Notes: generated by a model from the sequence alone, not told the origin. DNA of 64,000 nt from JAICMB01 sp963838885 (GCA_963838885.1 CAWITB010000018.1:164359-228358), one strand, 5' to 3'. Shown: positions 8,871 through 18,231, numbered from the stretch's first letter. Program-made: numbers and translations.

Positions 8871-9429
8871 AGCTCACCGTCAGGCGGTAACGCAGAAAAG
8901 GCTCCGTCTGCGAGGGCGGCAGCCCGGTCATGAGCTGCTCGCCCGAAAATTGCGGCGATGTTTCGAGGCGCTTCACCAGTTCGAGCACCGGGGCCGGCTC
9001 TTTGGCCGCGACCGTCATGTCCAGCCAGACGTGGCTGTGCGCGTCCACTTGCGGCAGGCGCACCGTAATGAGCCGGACATCCGGGGGCATCACTTTTTCG
9101 AGATCCGCGAACAGCTTGGTCCAACTGATCGCTTTATGCTCGATAAGCAGATTCAGGAACAGGCTGCGCTCCAGGACTTCGGCATTGGCGGGCTGACCGA
9201 GCGTCACGTCGAGCGTGCGCTGCTCCGCCGTGATTTTCCGCATCTGCGTGTTCAAGCGTTCGAGCAGCAGGCGGGTGTCGGCGGCCTGATTGCGCTCCGA
9301 CCAGATCAGCATCCCTTGCAGCCCCAAAACGAACAGCAGCAAAATGCCGATTGCCGCGGCGCCGACCACCATGGGACGGTCGCGGCGGAACGGCTCCGTC
9401 GCCAGATTGACTGGAATGCGGATCGCCAT
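8854..9429 (-). CDS. pilN: PilN/GspL-C-like inner-membrane assembly protein
   Basis: A 191-residue protein. It opens with the PilN signature of a short cytoplasmic segment containing INLA-type residues (IPVNLATEPFRRDR), which in the family binds PilM, followed by one membrane helix (about 21-43, VVGAAAIGILLLFVLGLQGML), a coiled coil and a periplasmic ferredoxin-like domain (LEKVMPPDVRLITVRL). It lies two bases after the pilM-like gene and overlaps pilO, giving the canonical pilM-N-O-P order. Confidence 0.83.
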   Translation of the reverse strand: MAIRIPVNLATEPFRRDRPMVVGAAAIGILLLFVLGLQGMLIWSERNQAADTRLLLERLNTQMRKITAEQRTLDVTLGQPANAEVLERSLFLNLLIEHKAISWTKLFADLEKVMPPDVRLITVRLPQVDAHSHVWLDMTVAAKEPAPVLELVKRLETSPQFSGEQLMTGLPPSQTEPFLRYRLTVSYAQKL

Positions 9430-9431
9430 GT

Positions 9432-10325
9432 CTAGCCTTCGGCCGCCTCGAGATAACCCAGCAGGCCAGCGTCGTTTTGCGGCGGGGCTCCGGAGCGCAT
9501 TCTAAGCGGTTCGACTACCGCGCCCCATTGCGCGCGCCAGTCCTGCGCGAGATCCTGGCTATCGGCGCCGAAGCCGCACAGAACCAGCCGCTCGGTTTTG
9601 GCCGACAGCTCGTCTTCCACGTAAATAAAGGTCGGGTGCAGCACCGATTCCATTTCATCGCGCGATGCGGAGTCCATCTCGATGGAGCGGGAGAGCTTCA
9701 ACGTTGCGCCGTCGAGCACCATCGCCGTCAACGTTCTCCCGCTCAGCTTGGCGATGACGGTGAATCCGCCGGCATCGATCGCATTCAGCAGCGCCAGGGA
9801 CGAGGTCGTCACATAGCCGGGCTGCAGCGCGGCCGCCCGGAACGGAGCCTCGTACCGCGACACGATCTCGCGAGCCATGATGGCCACCACGACATCGATT
9901 TTCTTCTTCGACGCCCGCGGCTGCGCGTAATAGCCGATCACAGCCGTTTCGATGTCGAATGGAACGCTCTTCTTCATGCGGAACCGTACCAGCGCCTGTT
10001 GCTCGTCGGCGCCGGCGGGAAAGGAATCGAAATCGAGGACGGCGACGCGGGCGCAGTAATCGGGAAGAATCAACGCGGCGCGGCGCTTTTTTCCATCGTG
10101 CGGGACAATCTTGTCGACGGCGGCCTTCAGGGCATCGGCGTTTTGGATATTGTCGTGGACGGGAGAAACCTTAAGTACGGGTCCTTCGAACGGCTCGAAG
10201 CCGCGCGCTTGGTTGGCCCCCGTTCGGGCCGCGCCAATGCGGGCGAACGCAATGCCCGCCTCCGACAGCTCGAATGCATAAGCGGGAGGCGGATCTCGCA
10301 GCAGATTTGCAAAAGGGGGCGGCAT
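9432..10325 (-). CDS. pilM: PilM/GspL-N-like actin-fold ATPase
   Basis: A 297-residue soluble protein with the features of the PilM/FtsA-like actin fold: an early beta strand pair (YAFELSEAGIAFARI), a central DYCARVAVLDFDSF segment, and LALLNAIDAGG followed by SGRTLTAMVLDG, the second nucleotide-site strand pair. PilM binds the cytoplasmic end of PilN and couples the assembly ATPase to the inner-membrane complex. Compared with typical PilM (about 350 residues) it is short, as usual for acidobacterial versions. It sits nine bases downstream of gspE and just upstream of pilN. Confidence 0.8.
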   Translation of the reverse strand: MPPPFANLLRDPPPAYAFELSEAGIAFARIGAARTGANQARGFEPFEGPVLKVSPVHDNIQNADALKAAVDKIVPHDGKKRRAALILPDYCARVAVLDFDSFPAGADEQQALVRFRMKKSVPFDIETAVIGYYAQPRASKKKIDVVVAIMAREIVSRYEAPFRAAALQPGYVTTSSLALLNAIDAGGFTVIAKLSGRTLTAMVLDGATLKLSRSIEMDSASRDEMESVLHPTFIYVEDELSAKTERLVLCGFGADSQDLAQDWRAQWGAVVEPLRMRSGAPPQNDAGLLGYLEAAEG

Positions 10326-10334
10326 CAGGCACTA

Positions 10335-11960
10335 TCAAGCTTCGATAAACGTGACCTTGTTGATTTCCTTCAGCGTCGTGACGCCCAGCCGCGCTTTTTC
10401 TACGGCCGAATCGCGCAGAAACGTCATGCCTTCGTCGCGCGCCGCGCGCTTGATTTCCGACGCGGGCCTCTTGTCCAGAATCATCTCGCGGATACGCTCG
10501 CTTAAGTCCAGCAGTTCGTGGATGGCCGTACGGCCGCGAAATCCCGTGCCGCCGCATTCGAAGCAACCGGCGCCCTCGGCAAAGTTGAAGTCGCGCCACT
10601 CCTCAGGGTTTAAACCGCTCTCGGCGAGGTAGGCGTCGTCGTATTTTACAGTCCTCTTGCAATGGTTGCAGATTAACCTTACAAGCCGTTGAGCCAAAAT
10701 ACAGTTGAGCGCTGAAACAAAGTTGTATGGCTCGACGCCCATGTTTAAGAATCGGCCGAGCACGTCGAGCACATTATTGGCATGCACGGTGGTGAAGACG
10801 AGGTGTCCCGTGAGCGCCGCGTTAATCGCGATCTGGGCGGTTTCCTGGTCTCGGATCTCGCCCACCATGATCTTGTCGGGGTCATGGCGCAGGATCGAGC
10901 GCAGGCCGCGGGCAAACGTCAAGCCCTTCTTTTCGTTCACCGGGATCTGCGTAATGCCTTTGATCTGGTATTCGACGGGGTCCTCAATGGTGATGATCTT
11001 ATCTTCGTCGTTCTTGATCTCGCTCAGTCCTGCATAGAGCGTAGTGGTCTTGCCCGATCCCGTTGGCCCCGTTACCAGAACCATGCCATAGGGCTCTTTG
11101 ATATAGCGGCGAAACTTCACCAAATCGTTCTCGGAAAACCCGACCACCTCCAGGCTGAGTTTCGAGAACTTCTCGCTCATGGACTCTTTGTCGAGAACGC
11201 GAAGCACAGCGTCCTCCCCATGGATGGTCGGCATGATGGAGACGCGAAAGTCGATCAGACGGCCCTTGTAGCGCACTCGGAAACGGCCGTCCTGAGGGAT
11301 GCGGCGCTCGGCTATATCCAACTCGCTCATGACCTTGAGGCGCGAGAGGATGGTCGAGTGCCAGTCCTTGGCGATGGGCGGCATGGCGTAGTGCAGGACG
11401 CCGTCGATGCGGTACTTGATGGCGACCTCCTGGTCGCGCGTTTCCACGTGAATGTCGCTGGCGCGGCGTTCGAGGGCATTGAAAATGGTGGTATCGACCA
11501 GTTTGATAACCGGGGCGATGTCGTTGTCGGAGGCCGTCAGCTTGTCAATCGACAGTGTTTCTTCGGAGTTTTCATCGTCGATGACGACATCCAGGGCGAA
11601 GCCTTCGGTAACCTCTTCGAGTACTCGCTGCGACTGCTCCGTCTTCTTCAACAAGTCCGATATTTGTGAAAGAGTTGCAACCTTGACCTTAAGCTTCTTC
11701 TGCAACAGCATCGAGAGCTCGTCGATAAGGTTCAGATTGCGGGGATCGGAGAGCGCGATCTCGAGCGTGCCGTTCTGCCCCGTGATGGGCACGAAGTTGT
11801 AACGGAACATGAGATCGACGGGGACGGAGTGGAACAGGTCGTGGTCGATGCGGACTTCACGCAAGTCTACGAATTCGCAGCGGTAGCGGGAGGCGAGCGT
11901 GCGGGCCTGCTCGGTCTCTTGGAGAGGGTCGGTTAAACGAAGCCGTTCAGCGCTAGCCAT
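10335..11960 (-). CDS. gspE: Type II secretion/type IV pilus assembly ATPase GspE/PilB
   Basis: About 541 residues. An N-terminal GSPII_E domain (about 20-140, with FVPITGQNGTLEIALSDP) precedes the ATPase core. The core contains Walker A GPTGSGKTTT (about residue 297), the Asp box (TIEDPVEY), Walker B (IMVGEIRDQETA) and the His box (GHLVFTTVHAN). A four-cysteine zinc site typical of GspE/PilB (CNHC near 435 and CFEC near 465) is intact. The cytoplasmic hexamer powers pseudopilus or pilus extension. Start at the ATG 11960; a GTG one codon earlier is also possible, and neither has a strong ribosome site. Confidence 0.93.
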   Translation of the reverse strand: MASAERLRLTDPLQETEQARTLASRYRCEFVDLREVRIDHDLFHSVPVDLMFRYNFVPITGQNGTLEIALSDPRNLNLIDELSMLLQKKLKVKVATLSQISDLLKKTEQSQRVLEEVTEGFALDVVIDDENSEETLSIDKLTASDNDIAPVIKLVDTTIFNALERRASDIHVETRDQEVAIKYRIDGVLHYAMPPIAKDWHSTILSRLKVMSELDIAERRIPQDGRFRVRYKGRLIDFRVSIMPTIHGEDAVLRVLDKESMSEKFSKLSLEVVGFSENDLVKFRRYIKEPYGMVLVTGPTGSGKTTTLYAGLSEIKNDEDKIITIEDPVEYQIKGITQIPVNEKKGLTFARGLRSILRHDPDKIMVGEIRDQETAQIAINAALTGHLVFTTVHANNVLDVLGRFLNMGVEPYNFVSALNCILAQRLVRLICNHCKRTVKYDDAYLAESGLNPEEWRDFNFAEGAGCFECGGTGFRGRTAIHELLDLSERIREMILDKRPASEIKRAARDEGMTFLRDSAVEKARLGVTTLKEINKVTFIEA

Positions 11961-12046
11961 CACACACCATCGCCATCACACACAACCGCCCGCATGTGGA
12001 TCACAAAAATTAGACGTAAGCGCGGGCGTTCGCGTGCAAACCGAAG

Positions 12047-13255
12047 TTAGCGCAGGGTATCCGCCAACGAGAAGATCGGGAGGTAGAGGGCGACCAGCAC
12101 AAATGTGACGAAACAGCCCATGAAAATCATGATGGCCGGCTCGATTAAGGCCAACACCGCAGTCATGCGGGTGGAAACGTCCTCCTCGTAAAACTCCGCC
12201 ACGCTGCCGAGCATGGCGGGAAGCGCGCCCGTGGATTCTCCGACCTCGATCATGTCGATCGAAAGGCTGGGGAAAATGCCGGTTTCCTCGAGAGAAGCAG
12301 ACAGCGAGCGGCCTTCGCGCACCATCTTGCCGGTTTTGGCGAGCGTTTTCTTCAAAAGATTGGTCCCAAGCGAGCTGGAGGCCGTTTCGAGCGCCTGAAC
12401 GAGAGGGATGCCGCCCACCAGCAATGTCCCCAGGACGCGCGAAAACTGCGCCACCTGGTACTTGATCCAGATTTCGCCCAGAACCGGGGTCTTCAGGCGG
12501 ATGCGGTCCAGGCGCTCCCGTCCGCGCGCCGTTTTGGACCAGAAGCGAAACCCGAACGCCACCAAGACGACGACGAGCAGTCCGCCCAAAACGTAACTGC
12601 GAGCCGTGGTGCCGATTTCGATCAGGACGCGCGTCGCCATGGGGAGCTGCGCCTGCATGCTGTTGTACAACTCGGCGAAGCTCGGGACTACATAGGTGAT
12701 CAGGAACACCATGAGGCAGATCACCAGCGTCATCAGCAGCGCCGGGTAGATCAGCGACATGATCAGCTTCTTGCGGATCGCGAGCGCGAGCTTCTGGTAG
12801 GTGATGTAGCGGTCCAGAACTTCGCCGAGCGCGCCCGATTTCTCGCCCGCCAGAACGGAGGTGACGTAAATCGGCGGAAAAACATTCTGGCGCGCGAAGG
12901 CGTCGGACAGCAGCGAGCCGTTGCGCACATCGTCGCGAACGGCCTTGATATGCGGACCGAGCTTGGGATCGGTCAAGCGCTCCGAGAGCAGGTCGAGGCC
13001 TTTGAGGATGGGGAGACCGGCGCGGATCAACGTCACGAACTGCTGGTTAAAAATGAGGAATTTTTCAAGATTGACCTTCTTGCGCTTGCCCCCGATCACG
13101 GGCATGCCGGTCAGCTCCCGGCGGGGCTTGAGGGAGTAGATCAGGAAACCCTGCTGGGCGTAACGCTCGCGCAGCTCGCCTTCGGTGGCGGCTTCGGCCA
13201 CCTGCTGGTGCACCTCGCCGCGCGGGTCGGAGTATTTGACCGCGAATTCGGCCAT
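12047..13255 (-). CDS. gspF: Type II secretion/pilus inner-membrane platform protein GspF/PilC
   Basis: A 402-residue protein with two repeated T2SSF domains (about 65-190 and 270-390), each with the FxxQFxTLIRAGLP / FSRVLGTLLVGGIPLVQAL pattern, and three membrane helices (about 170, 215 and 375). This is the integral-membrane platform on which the GspE ATPase works. The ATG at 13255 shares one base with the TAA of the LolA-like gene (TAATG), so the two are translationally coupled. Confidence 0.93.
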   Translation of the reverse strand: MAEFAVKYSDPRGEVHQQVAEAATEGELRERYAQQGFLIYSLKPRRELTGMPVIGGKRKKVNLEKFLIFNQQFVTLIRAGLPILKGLDLLSERLTDPKLGPHIKAVRDDVRNGSLLSDAFARQNVFPPIYVTSVLAGEKSGALGEVLDRYITYQKLALAIRKKLIMSLIYPALLMTLVICLMVFLITYVVPSFAELYNSMQAQLPMATRVLIEIGTTARSYVLGGLLVVVLVAFGFRFWSKTARGRERLDRIRLKTPVLGEIWIKYQVAQFSRVLGTLLVGGIPLVQALETASSSLGTNLLKKTLAKTGKMVREGRSLSASLEETGIFPSLSIDMIEVGESTGALPAMLGSVAEFYEEDVSTRMTAVLALIEPAIMIFMGCFVTFVLVALYLPIFSLADTLR

Positions 13256-13902
13256 TACTGCGCGTTCCCGGGCGTACCTTCGGACGTGACCAGCGTCGCG
13301 CCGGGCGGCATCTGGAACGTGAAGGCGCGGTCGTTGACGGCGGGGTTCAGCTTTTCGTTTGAGAAATTAAATGCCAGCAGAGATTTGTCCTGTCCCGTGA
13401 TCAACAGACTCTTGATTTCGAAACCCGGCGTGACGGTGAGACGGATCGACTCATACGGCAGCTTGTCGGATTTAGCCTTGGCTGTAATGACGAAGTTCGA
13501 AGCTTCCAAATTCATGTCGAAATCGCGGAATTCTTTTTCAAAATCGAGTTTGCCAAGCAGAAATGCGAGGGGCGCGCGCATGTCCTCGGATTCCTTCAGC
13601 TTCATTTTTTCGACGCGCTTGGCCTCGGGAGTGTAGAGATAAACCTCCTTGCCGTCCGAGATGAAGAGCTTGCCCGGCGGGGCGCTATATTCCCAGCGCA
13701 TACGGCCGGGCTTGCGGAGAATCAGAAGCCCGCTCTCGCTCTGCCGCGACCGGCCTTGCGCCGTATACGTCTCATTGAAGTTGACTTGAAGCGTTTTAGC
13801 GTGATTGTAGCGGTCCTGTATGCCCTTGAGGACGCGCGAGAGGCCCTCGTCGGCGTCGAGCATCAGAGCCGTGAGACACACCACGAGCGCGAAACGGATC
13901 AC
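13255..13902 (-). CDS. lolA: LolA-like outer-membrane lipoprotein carrier protein
   Basis: About 215 residues from the GTG at 13902, chosen because it opens directly into a signal-peptide-like sequence (VIRFALVVCLTALML); a longer form from 14010 adds an arginine-rich extension that does not look real. The mature part matches the LolA/LolB-type half-barrel: KTLQVNFNETY, SGLLILRKPGRMRWEY, KLFISDGKEVYLYTPE, and a C-terminal ESIRLTVTPGFEIKSLLI. LolA carries lipoproteins across the periplasm. Its place at the head of the gsp operon suggests it may serve a lipoprotein of that machine, such as a secretin pilotin; that is inference. Confidence 0.85.
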   Translation of the reverse strand: MIRFALVVCLTALMLDADEGLSRVLKGIQDRYNHAKTLQVNFNETYTAQGRSRQSESGLLILRKPGRMRWEYSAPPGKLFISDGKEVYLYTPEAKRVEKMKLKESEDMRAPLAFLLGKLDFEKEFRDFDMNLEASNFVITAKAKSDKLPYESIRLTVTPGFEIKSLLITGQDKSLLAFNFSNEKLNPAVNDRAFTFQMPPGATLVTSEGTPGNAQ

Positions 13903-14448
13903 GAATATACAGACGTGCGCGGGCCCCGCGGCGTGTAGTCCAGTTACTGGCGCCTGCGCTTGAGCGCGCGTGGGCCGCCATCCCCGGCGCGCCCCCTGAT
14001 GAAGGGACACTTTCTAAAACGATGCGGCGCCTCCTTGTTGGCCGCTGGGGTACAGAGCCCGCTCCGTTTCGCCGGATTCCTCAGTTTGCTATGAACGAGT
14101 ATGGCCATTCGAGAAATTTTCAGCGGATGGCGAAACAGTGTCTTAACTGTTTTCTCAGACGAGAGGGGGCAGGCGCAACTGTTGCATTGATCATAAACAT
14201 TATCTTGAGTGTTTGTTCCGCGCCGAAAACGACAACTCCCGGGGGGCAAACTCGGCCGGTTCGTTTGAGGAAGGTTGCTTATTGTTAGATTTGCTCCCGT
14301 AGCGCATCCGCCCGCGCGCCCTCCTCTGATTCAAAGTGAAACATCCGTACTCGCAAGACCATCAATAGACGAGTTCTCCACGTATGTTAGGCTTAGCGCA
14401 TGGCGGTGGGTCTGGCGACCAAACGGCTAAGGCGGAGGTATTCGACGA
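13903..14448. other. Intergenic region between the secretion operon and the polysaccharide operon
   Basis: About 550 bases separating two divergent operons. It looks less GC-rich towards its right half. Short open frames occur on both strands (for example 14022-14288 plus) but none has a convincing ribosome site or recognisable product. It should contain both promoters; I could not identify a confident -35/-10 pair or a terminator. Confidence 0.5.
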
Positions 14449-16053
14449 GTGTTATGTGAAAGATTATTCGTGCGCCTCACCGGGTTAGCGCGAAAGCGTC
14501 GACTGACCCCAGCGATCAAGAAGGAAACGGCAAACACTAACCATATAGCGTTGCCGTTCTTCATTAGCGCACGGTTTACGCGCGGATTCTCGTTGGCGAC
14601 CATTGGTCCGAATGAGGCGCGCCTCCTGTTCGATGCCACTGCCGCGGAGCTTGCGGGTCTTCTCGCGATCCTCTTCTGTCGATTCTTCCTTGCGGAGAGG
14701 CATTCGACAGCTCGGGATTTCGGCTTCATTCTGGCAGTGCCGATCCTATTCATAACGAGCAATATATTTCTCGGTGTTTATTCGCGCCTGCGGACGTCGC
14801 GTGCGCGCCTCAAAGCCGGAGTTTTAATTGCTTCTGTGCTTATGACTGTCGGGATTTCACTTTTGCTATTCCGGAATGGCCCCGCTGTGGCACTATGGGC
14901 TCTCTTGGTTACGGGACCCGTCGTGCTTGCGCGGCTGCTGGTTGGCATTCACTCCGATCGGCACCGAACCATTGCCGCGATCGCGATTAATCGACGCGGC
15001 CCCGTGCTGGTCCTTGGTGGCGCTGGCTACATCGGATCGCATACTGTGGATCAGCTTCTCCGCCGAGGCCATGAGGTTCGGGTGCTCGATCGCCTTATGT
15101 ATGGCGACCACTCACTTGCCGAGTTCCGCACAAATCCGTATTTCTCGCTTATTGAAGGAGATGACACCGACATTTCGAAGCTGACCTCAGCGATGAGGGG
15201 TTGCTCCGCGGTGGTCCACCTCGCTGGCCTCGTGGGCGATCCGGCGTGCGCTGTAAGTCCGGAGTTCACTCGCCACGCCAATATTATCGCCACCCGGATG
15301 GCACGTGAGGTGGCGGAATCCATGGGCGTGCACCGTTTCATTTTCGCTTCCAGCTGCTCTGTATACGGCGTTAGCGACAAGGAGATGGCCGAAACCGACG
15401 ATCTCAGGCCGGTCTCACTCTATGCGCAAACAAAGATCGACAGTGAACGCGAGCTGCTCGCCATGGTTCGCGACGAGTTCTTCGTAACAGTCCTTCGCTT
15501 CGCGACGGTTTTCGGTCATTCGCGGCGCCCCCGGTTTGATCTCGTCGCGAATCTCTTCACCGCACAGGCGATGACCGATGGTTTGATTACGGTAATCGGC
15601 CCGCAGCAGTGGCGCCCCTTCATTCATGTCCGCGACTTGGCGCGCGCGATCGTAGCCGCTCTAGAAGCTAATCCTGAAGTTGTCCAGAGCCAAATTTTTA
15701 ACGTCGGCGACAAGCGGCTGAACATGACAATCCTGCAATTGGCCGAACGGGTTCGTGACGTCGTGTCAAAGTACCGCAATGTGGAGATCTCGGTCACAGG
15801 TAACCCCGAAGACCAACGAAGCTATGCAGTTTCATTCGAGAAGATCCATAGCCTGTTGCACTTCGAGGCTGAGACCCTAATCGAAGAAGGTGTGGAAGAG
15901 ATCGCTAGGCATTTCCAGAGCGGCCATTACAGCCATTATCGTTCGTCGGAGTACAATAACGTCATCATGACGACGAAGGCGTTCGAGGCATTTCAGGACC
16001 CTTCGCAGACGGAGCACCTCTATGCTCCTCTTCGGGCTGGTTGGTCGCCCTAA
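14449..16053 (+). CDS. NAD-dependent nucleotide-sugar epimerase/dehydratase with N-terminal membrane domain
   Basis: 534 residues from a GTG at 14449 with GGAGG about ten bases upstream. Residues about 55-165 form several hydrophobic helices (AAELAGLLAILFCRFFLAE, FGFILAVPILFITSNIF and two more). These precede an extended short-chain dehydrogenase domain with the Rossmann motif GGAGYIGSHT (about 189), the serine/tyrosine/lysine triad region ASSCSVYG and YAQTK (about 324), and NVGD in the substrate half. The enzyme is thus anchored to the cytoplasmic membrane. It heads a five- to six-gene nucleotide-sugar operon, so the product is probably a deoxy- or branched-sugar intermediate for a surface glycan. 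The exact reaction cannot be read from sequence. Confidence 0.88.
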   Translation: MLCERLFVRLTGLARKRRLTPAIKKETANTNHIALPFFISARFTRGFSLATIGPNEARLLFDATAAELAGLLAILFCRFFLAERHSTARDFGFILAVPILFITSNIFLGVYSRLRTSRARLKAGVLIASVLMTVGISLLLFRNGPAVALWALLVTGPVVLARLLVGIHSDRHRTIAAIAINRRGPVLVLGGAGYIGSHTVDQLLRRGHEVRVLDRLMYGDHSLAEFRTNPYFSLIEGDDTDISKLTSAMRGCSAVVHLAGLVGDPACAVSPEFTRHANIIATRMAREVAESMGVHRFIFASSCSVYGVSDKEMAETDDLRPVSLYAQTKIDSERELLAMVRDEFFVTVLRFATVFGHSRRPRFDLVANLFTAQAMTDGLITVIGPQQWRPFIHVRDLARAIVAALEANPEVVQSQIFNVGDKRLNMTILQLAERVRDVVSKYRNVEISVTGNPEDQRSYAVSFEKIHSLLHFEAETLIEEGVEEIARHFQSGHYSHYRSSEYNNVIMTTKAFEAFQDPSQTEHLYAPLRAGWSP

Positions 16054-16055
16054 CT

Positions 16056-16496
16056 ATGGAATTTCCGAAGCTCCTGACTGGCGATATCCGAACTGACGAT
16101 CGCGGGGATGTGGGGTTCGTTAACGAGTTTGAGTTCGCCGGCGTTAAGCGCTTTTACAGCGTAGCCAACCATCGAGCAGGCTTTATTCGCGCTTGGCACG
16201 CTCACCGTCGTGAGGCGAAGTATGTAACGGTGGTCTGCGGCGCGGCGCTCGTCGGCGCCGTAGCCGTGGACAATTGGGAAAAACCTTCTAAGGCGGCGAA
16301 GATACACAGGTACGTCCTGTCCGCTCACAAACCTTCCGTTCTGTACATCCCGGCTGCATACGCTAACGGGTTCATGTCGCTTACCGAAAATGCGAAGCTT
16401 TTGTTTTTTTCGACGTCTACCCTCAACGAGAGCATGGGGGATGACGTCCGTTACGAGGCTCGCTATTGGGACATCTGGTCTATCGAGGAGAGATAG
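16056..16496 (+). CDS. RmlC/FdtA-like sugar isomerase or 3,5-epimerase (cupin)
   Basis: About 146 residues. The ATG at 16056 lies two bases after the preceding stop. The sequence has the RmlC-like cupin pattern: DDRGDVGFVNEF at the start, RAWHAHRREAKYVTVV (metal or active-site histidines), VLYIPAAYANGFMSL in the middle and WDIWSI at the end. Families with this fold catalyse 3,5-epimerisation of dTDP-4-keto-6-deoxyhexoses or 3,4-ketoisomerisation (FdtA/QdtA type). Its place between a sugar epimerase and a glycosyltransferase supports a role in making an unusual sugar for a surface glycan. Confidence 0.82.
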   Translation: MEFPKLLTGDIRTDDRGDVGFVNEFEFAGVKRFYSVANHRAGFIRAWHAHRREAKYVTVVCGAALVGAVAVDNWEKPSKAAKIHRYVLSAHKPSVLYIPAAYANGFMSLTENAKLLFFSTSTLNESMGDDVRYEARYWDIWSIEER

Positions 16497-16498
16497 CT

Positions 16499-17299
16499 TT
16501 GTCCAACGGTGCGATTGACCAAGCCACGGTCGCCTGCAAGCCAACTTTCGCAATTGTCGTCCCGATGTACAACGAGGCAGCCAGTGCCGCCAAGTGTGTC
16601 CACATGGTCTGTGCGGAGCTGTTGCGGCTGCCCTATCGCGCCAAACTGATCGTGGTTGAGGATGGTAGCCGGGATGGAACAGCCAAAATTCTTACTGAAC
16701 TTGAATCCACGGCGCGGGATCTGATCGTGGTTCACCACACTGCGAACCGCGGATACGGTCAAGCGTTGCGAACGGGCGCAAGGAGGGCTCGGGAAGAGGG
16801 TTTCGAATATGCATTATTCATGGATAGCGACCTTACAAACAATCCCGCCGATATTTCTCGCTTTGCGGCACAAATGGAGCTAGGCTTCGATGTCATAAAG
16901 GCAACGCGCTATAGCAAAGGCGGCGGCGTCATGGGCGTTCCATCCTACCGCGTCTGGATCTCGAGGATAGGAAACGCGCTCGCCCGCATTCTATTTAGGC
17001 TGCCGATTGCCGATTGTACGAATGGTTTCAGAGCTGTGCGTACGGGGTTGCTCGAGCGGATGAGTCTACACGAGAACCGCTTTTCAATTATCATGGAGGA
17101 ACTTTATTGGTCGAAGTACATTGCCCGGACGTTCACGGAAATTCCCGTGGTCTTAACAAATCGATCCAATGACCAGCGCCCAACTAGTTTTCAGTACCGG
17201 CCTCGTATGATCTGGGATTATTTGAAATACCCGCTAAAGACTTTCATCGGGGTAAAACCTAAGTTCGGTATCCCCAACAATAAGGACGAGAACAAATGA
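16499..17299 (+). CDS. Family 2 glycosyltransferase (dolichol-phosphate-mannose-synthase type)
   Basis: About 266 residues. The TTG at 16499 is preceded by GAGGAGAG with good spacing, right after the stop of the cupin gene. It has the GT-A fold hallmarks: FAIVVPMYNEA, VVEDGSRDGT and the DxD motif in LFMDSDLTNNP (about residue 107-112), followed by DCTNGFRAVR. There is no obvious C-terminal membrane helix. GT2 enzymes of this type often load a sugar onto polyprenyl phosphate for later transfer across the membrane, which would fit the membrane glycosyltransferase remnant at the end of the operon. Confidence 0.88.
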   Translation: MSNGAIDQATVACKPTFAIVVPMYNEAASAAKCVHMVCAELLRLPYRAKLIVVEDGSRDGTAKILTELESTARDLIVVHHTANRGYGQALRTGARRAREEGFEYALFMDSDLTNNPADISRFAAQMELGFDVIKATRYSKGGGVMGVPSYRVWISRIGNALARILFRLPIADCTNGFRAVRTGLLERMSLHENRFSIIMEELYWSKYIARTFTEIPVVLTNRSNDQRPTSFQYRPRMIWDYLKYPLKTFIGVKPKFGIPNNKDENK

Positions 17300-18231
17300 C
17301 CAACGTACTGGTCCTAGGCGCATCCGGCATGCTCGGATCGATGGTCGTGGATGTACTATCGCGCGATGCGGGGATCAATTTGACTGCGACCGTCCGAACT
17401 GCCACGTTAGAGCGGCAACTCCAGGCCGCGTATCCCGGGGTCCGCTGGACTCGACTGGCCTTCGAGCGGAACGAGTTACAAATCGACGCCGACGCCTTTG
17501 CCGGCCATCGCTGGATCGTGAACTGCATCGGTATTACGAAACCTTTGATCCGGGATGACGACCCATTCCAGGTGGAGCGGGCGATAGCGATAAATGCCAT
17601 TCTACCGCATGAGGTCGCACGGCATGCGGGAGCCAATGGCGCCACAGTACTCCAAATTGCAACGGATTGCGTCTTTTCCGGTGGTAAGGGTAACTACATC
17701 GAGTCCGACCTGCACGACGCACTCGATGTCTACGGCAAGACCAAGAGCTTGGGAGAAACTTATCTGCCCGCCTCGCGCCATCTGCGGTGCTCGATAATCG
17801 GCCCGGAACCGAGGGACTTCAAGTTCCTCATCGAGTGGTTCCGCCGGCAACCCCACGGAGCGCAAGTCAATGGATTTATCAACCACCGGTGGAACGGCCT
17901 TACTACGCTTCATTTCGCTCGCTTGTGCCTAGGCGTGATTCGGAATGAGCTGACGCTGCCCCGGCTACATCATGTTATTCCACACCAGACACGAACAAAA
18001 GCGGACATGCTTCACGACTTCGCACGGGCATTCGACCGTGACGATCTGGTAATCCGCGACGTCGAGGCGAAATCAGTTATCGATCGTACGCTGGCGACCA
18101 CGAATCCTTCACTTAATGAGCAGTTGTGGAAAGCCGCCAACTACCAAACTCCGCCTACGGTAAGTGAGATGATCGCCGAACTCGCTGCGTATGACTACAG
18201 TGCCGCGCAGGGGCAAACTGCATCGGCATGA
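17296..18231 (+). CDS. RmlD-like NAD(P)-dependent sugar reductase
   Basis: 311 residues, coupled to the previous gene by an ATGA overlap. The Rossmann motif VLVLGASGMLGSMV opens the protein; ATDCVFSGGKG and YGKTKSLGE (catalytic tyrosine/lysine) follow at about residues 117 and 144. This matches the RmlD/dTDP-4-dehydrorhamnose reductase branch of extended SDRs. It probably reduces the 4-keto group of the activated sugar made by the upstream enzymes; the exact substrate is not determined. Confidence 0.87.
   Translation: MTNVLVLGASGMLGSMVVDVLSRDAGINLTATVRTATLERQLQAAYPGVRWTRLAFERNELQIDADAFAGHRWIVNCIGITKPLIRDDDPFQVERAIAINAILPHEVARHAGANGATVLQIATDCVFSGGKGNYIESDLHDALDVYGKTKSLGETYLPASRHLRCSIIGPEPRDFKFLIEWFRRQPHGAQVNGFINHRWNGLTTLHFARLCLGVIRNELTLPRLHHVIPHQTRTKADMLHDFARAFDRDDLVIRDVEAKSVIDRTLATTNPSLNEQLWKAANYQTPPTVSEMIAELAAYDYSAAQGQTASA

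Noticed and set aside
9477..10505. 342-codon plus-strand open frame
   Set aside because: It is antisense to pilM and the end of gspE; composition is arginine-rich and unlike a real protein.
14022..14288. 88-codon plus-strand frame
   Set aside because: It lacks a ribosome site and recognisable product, and lies in the promoter region between two operons.
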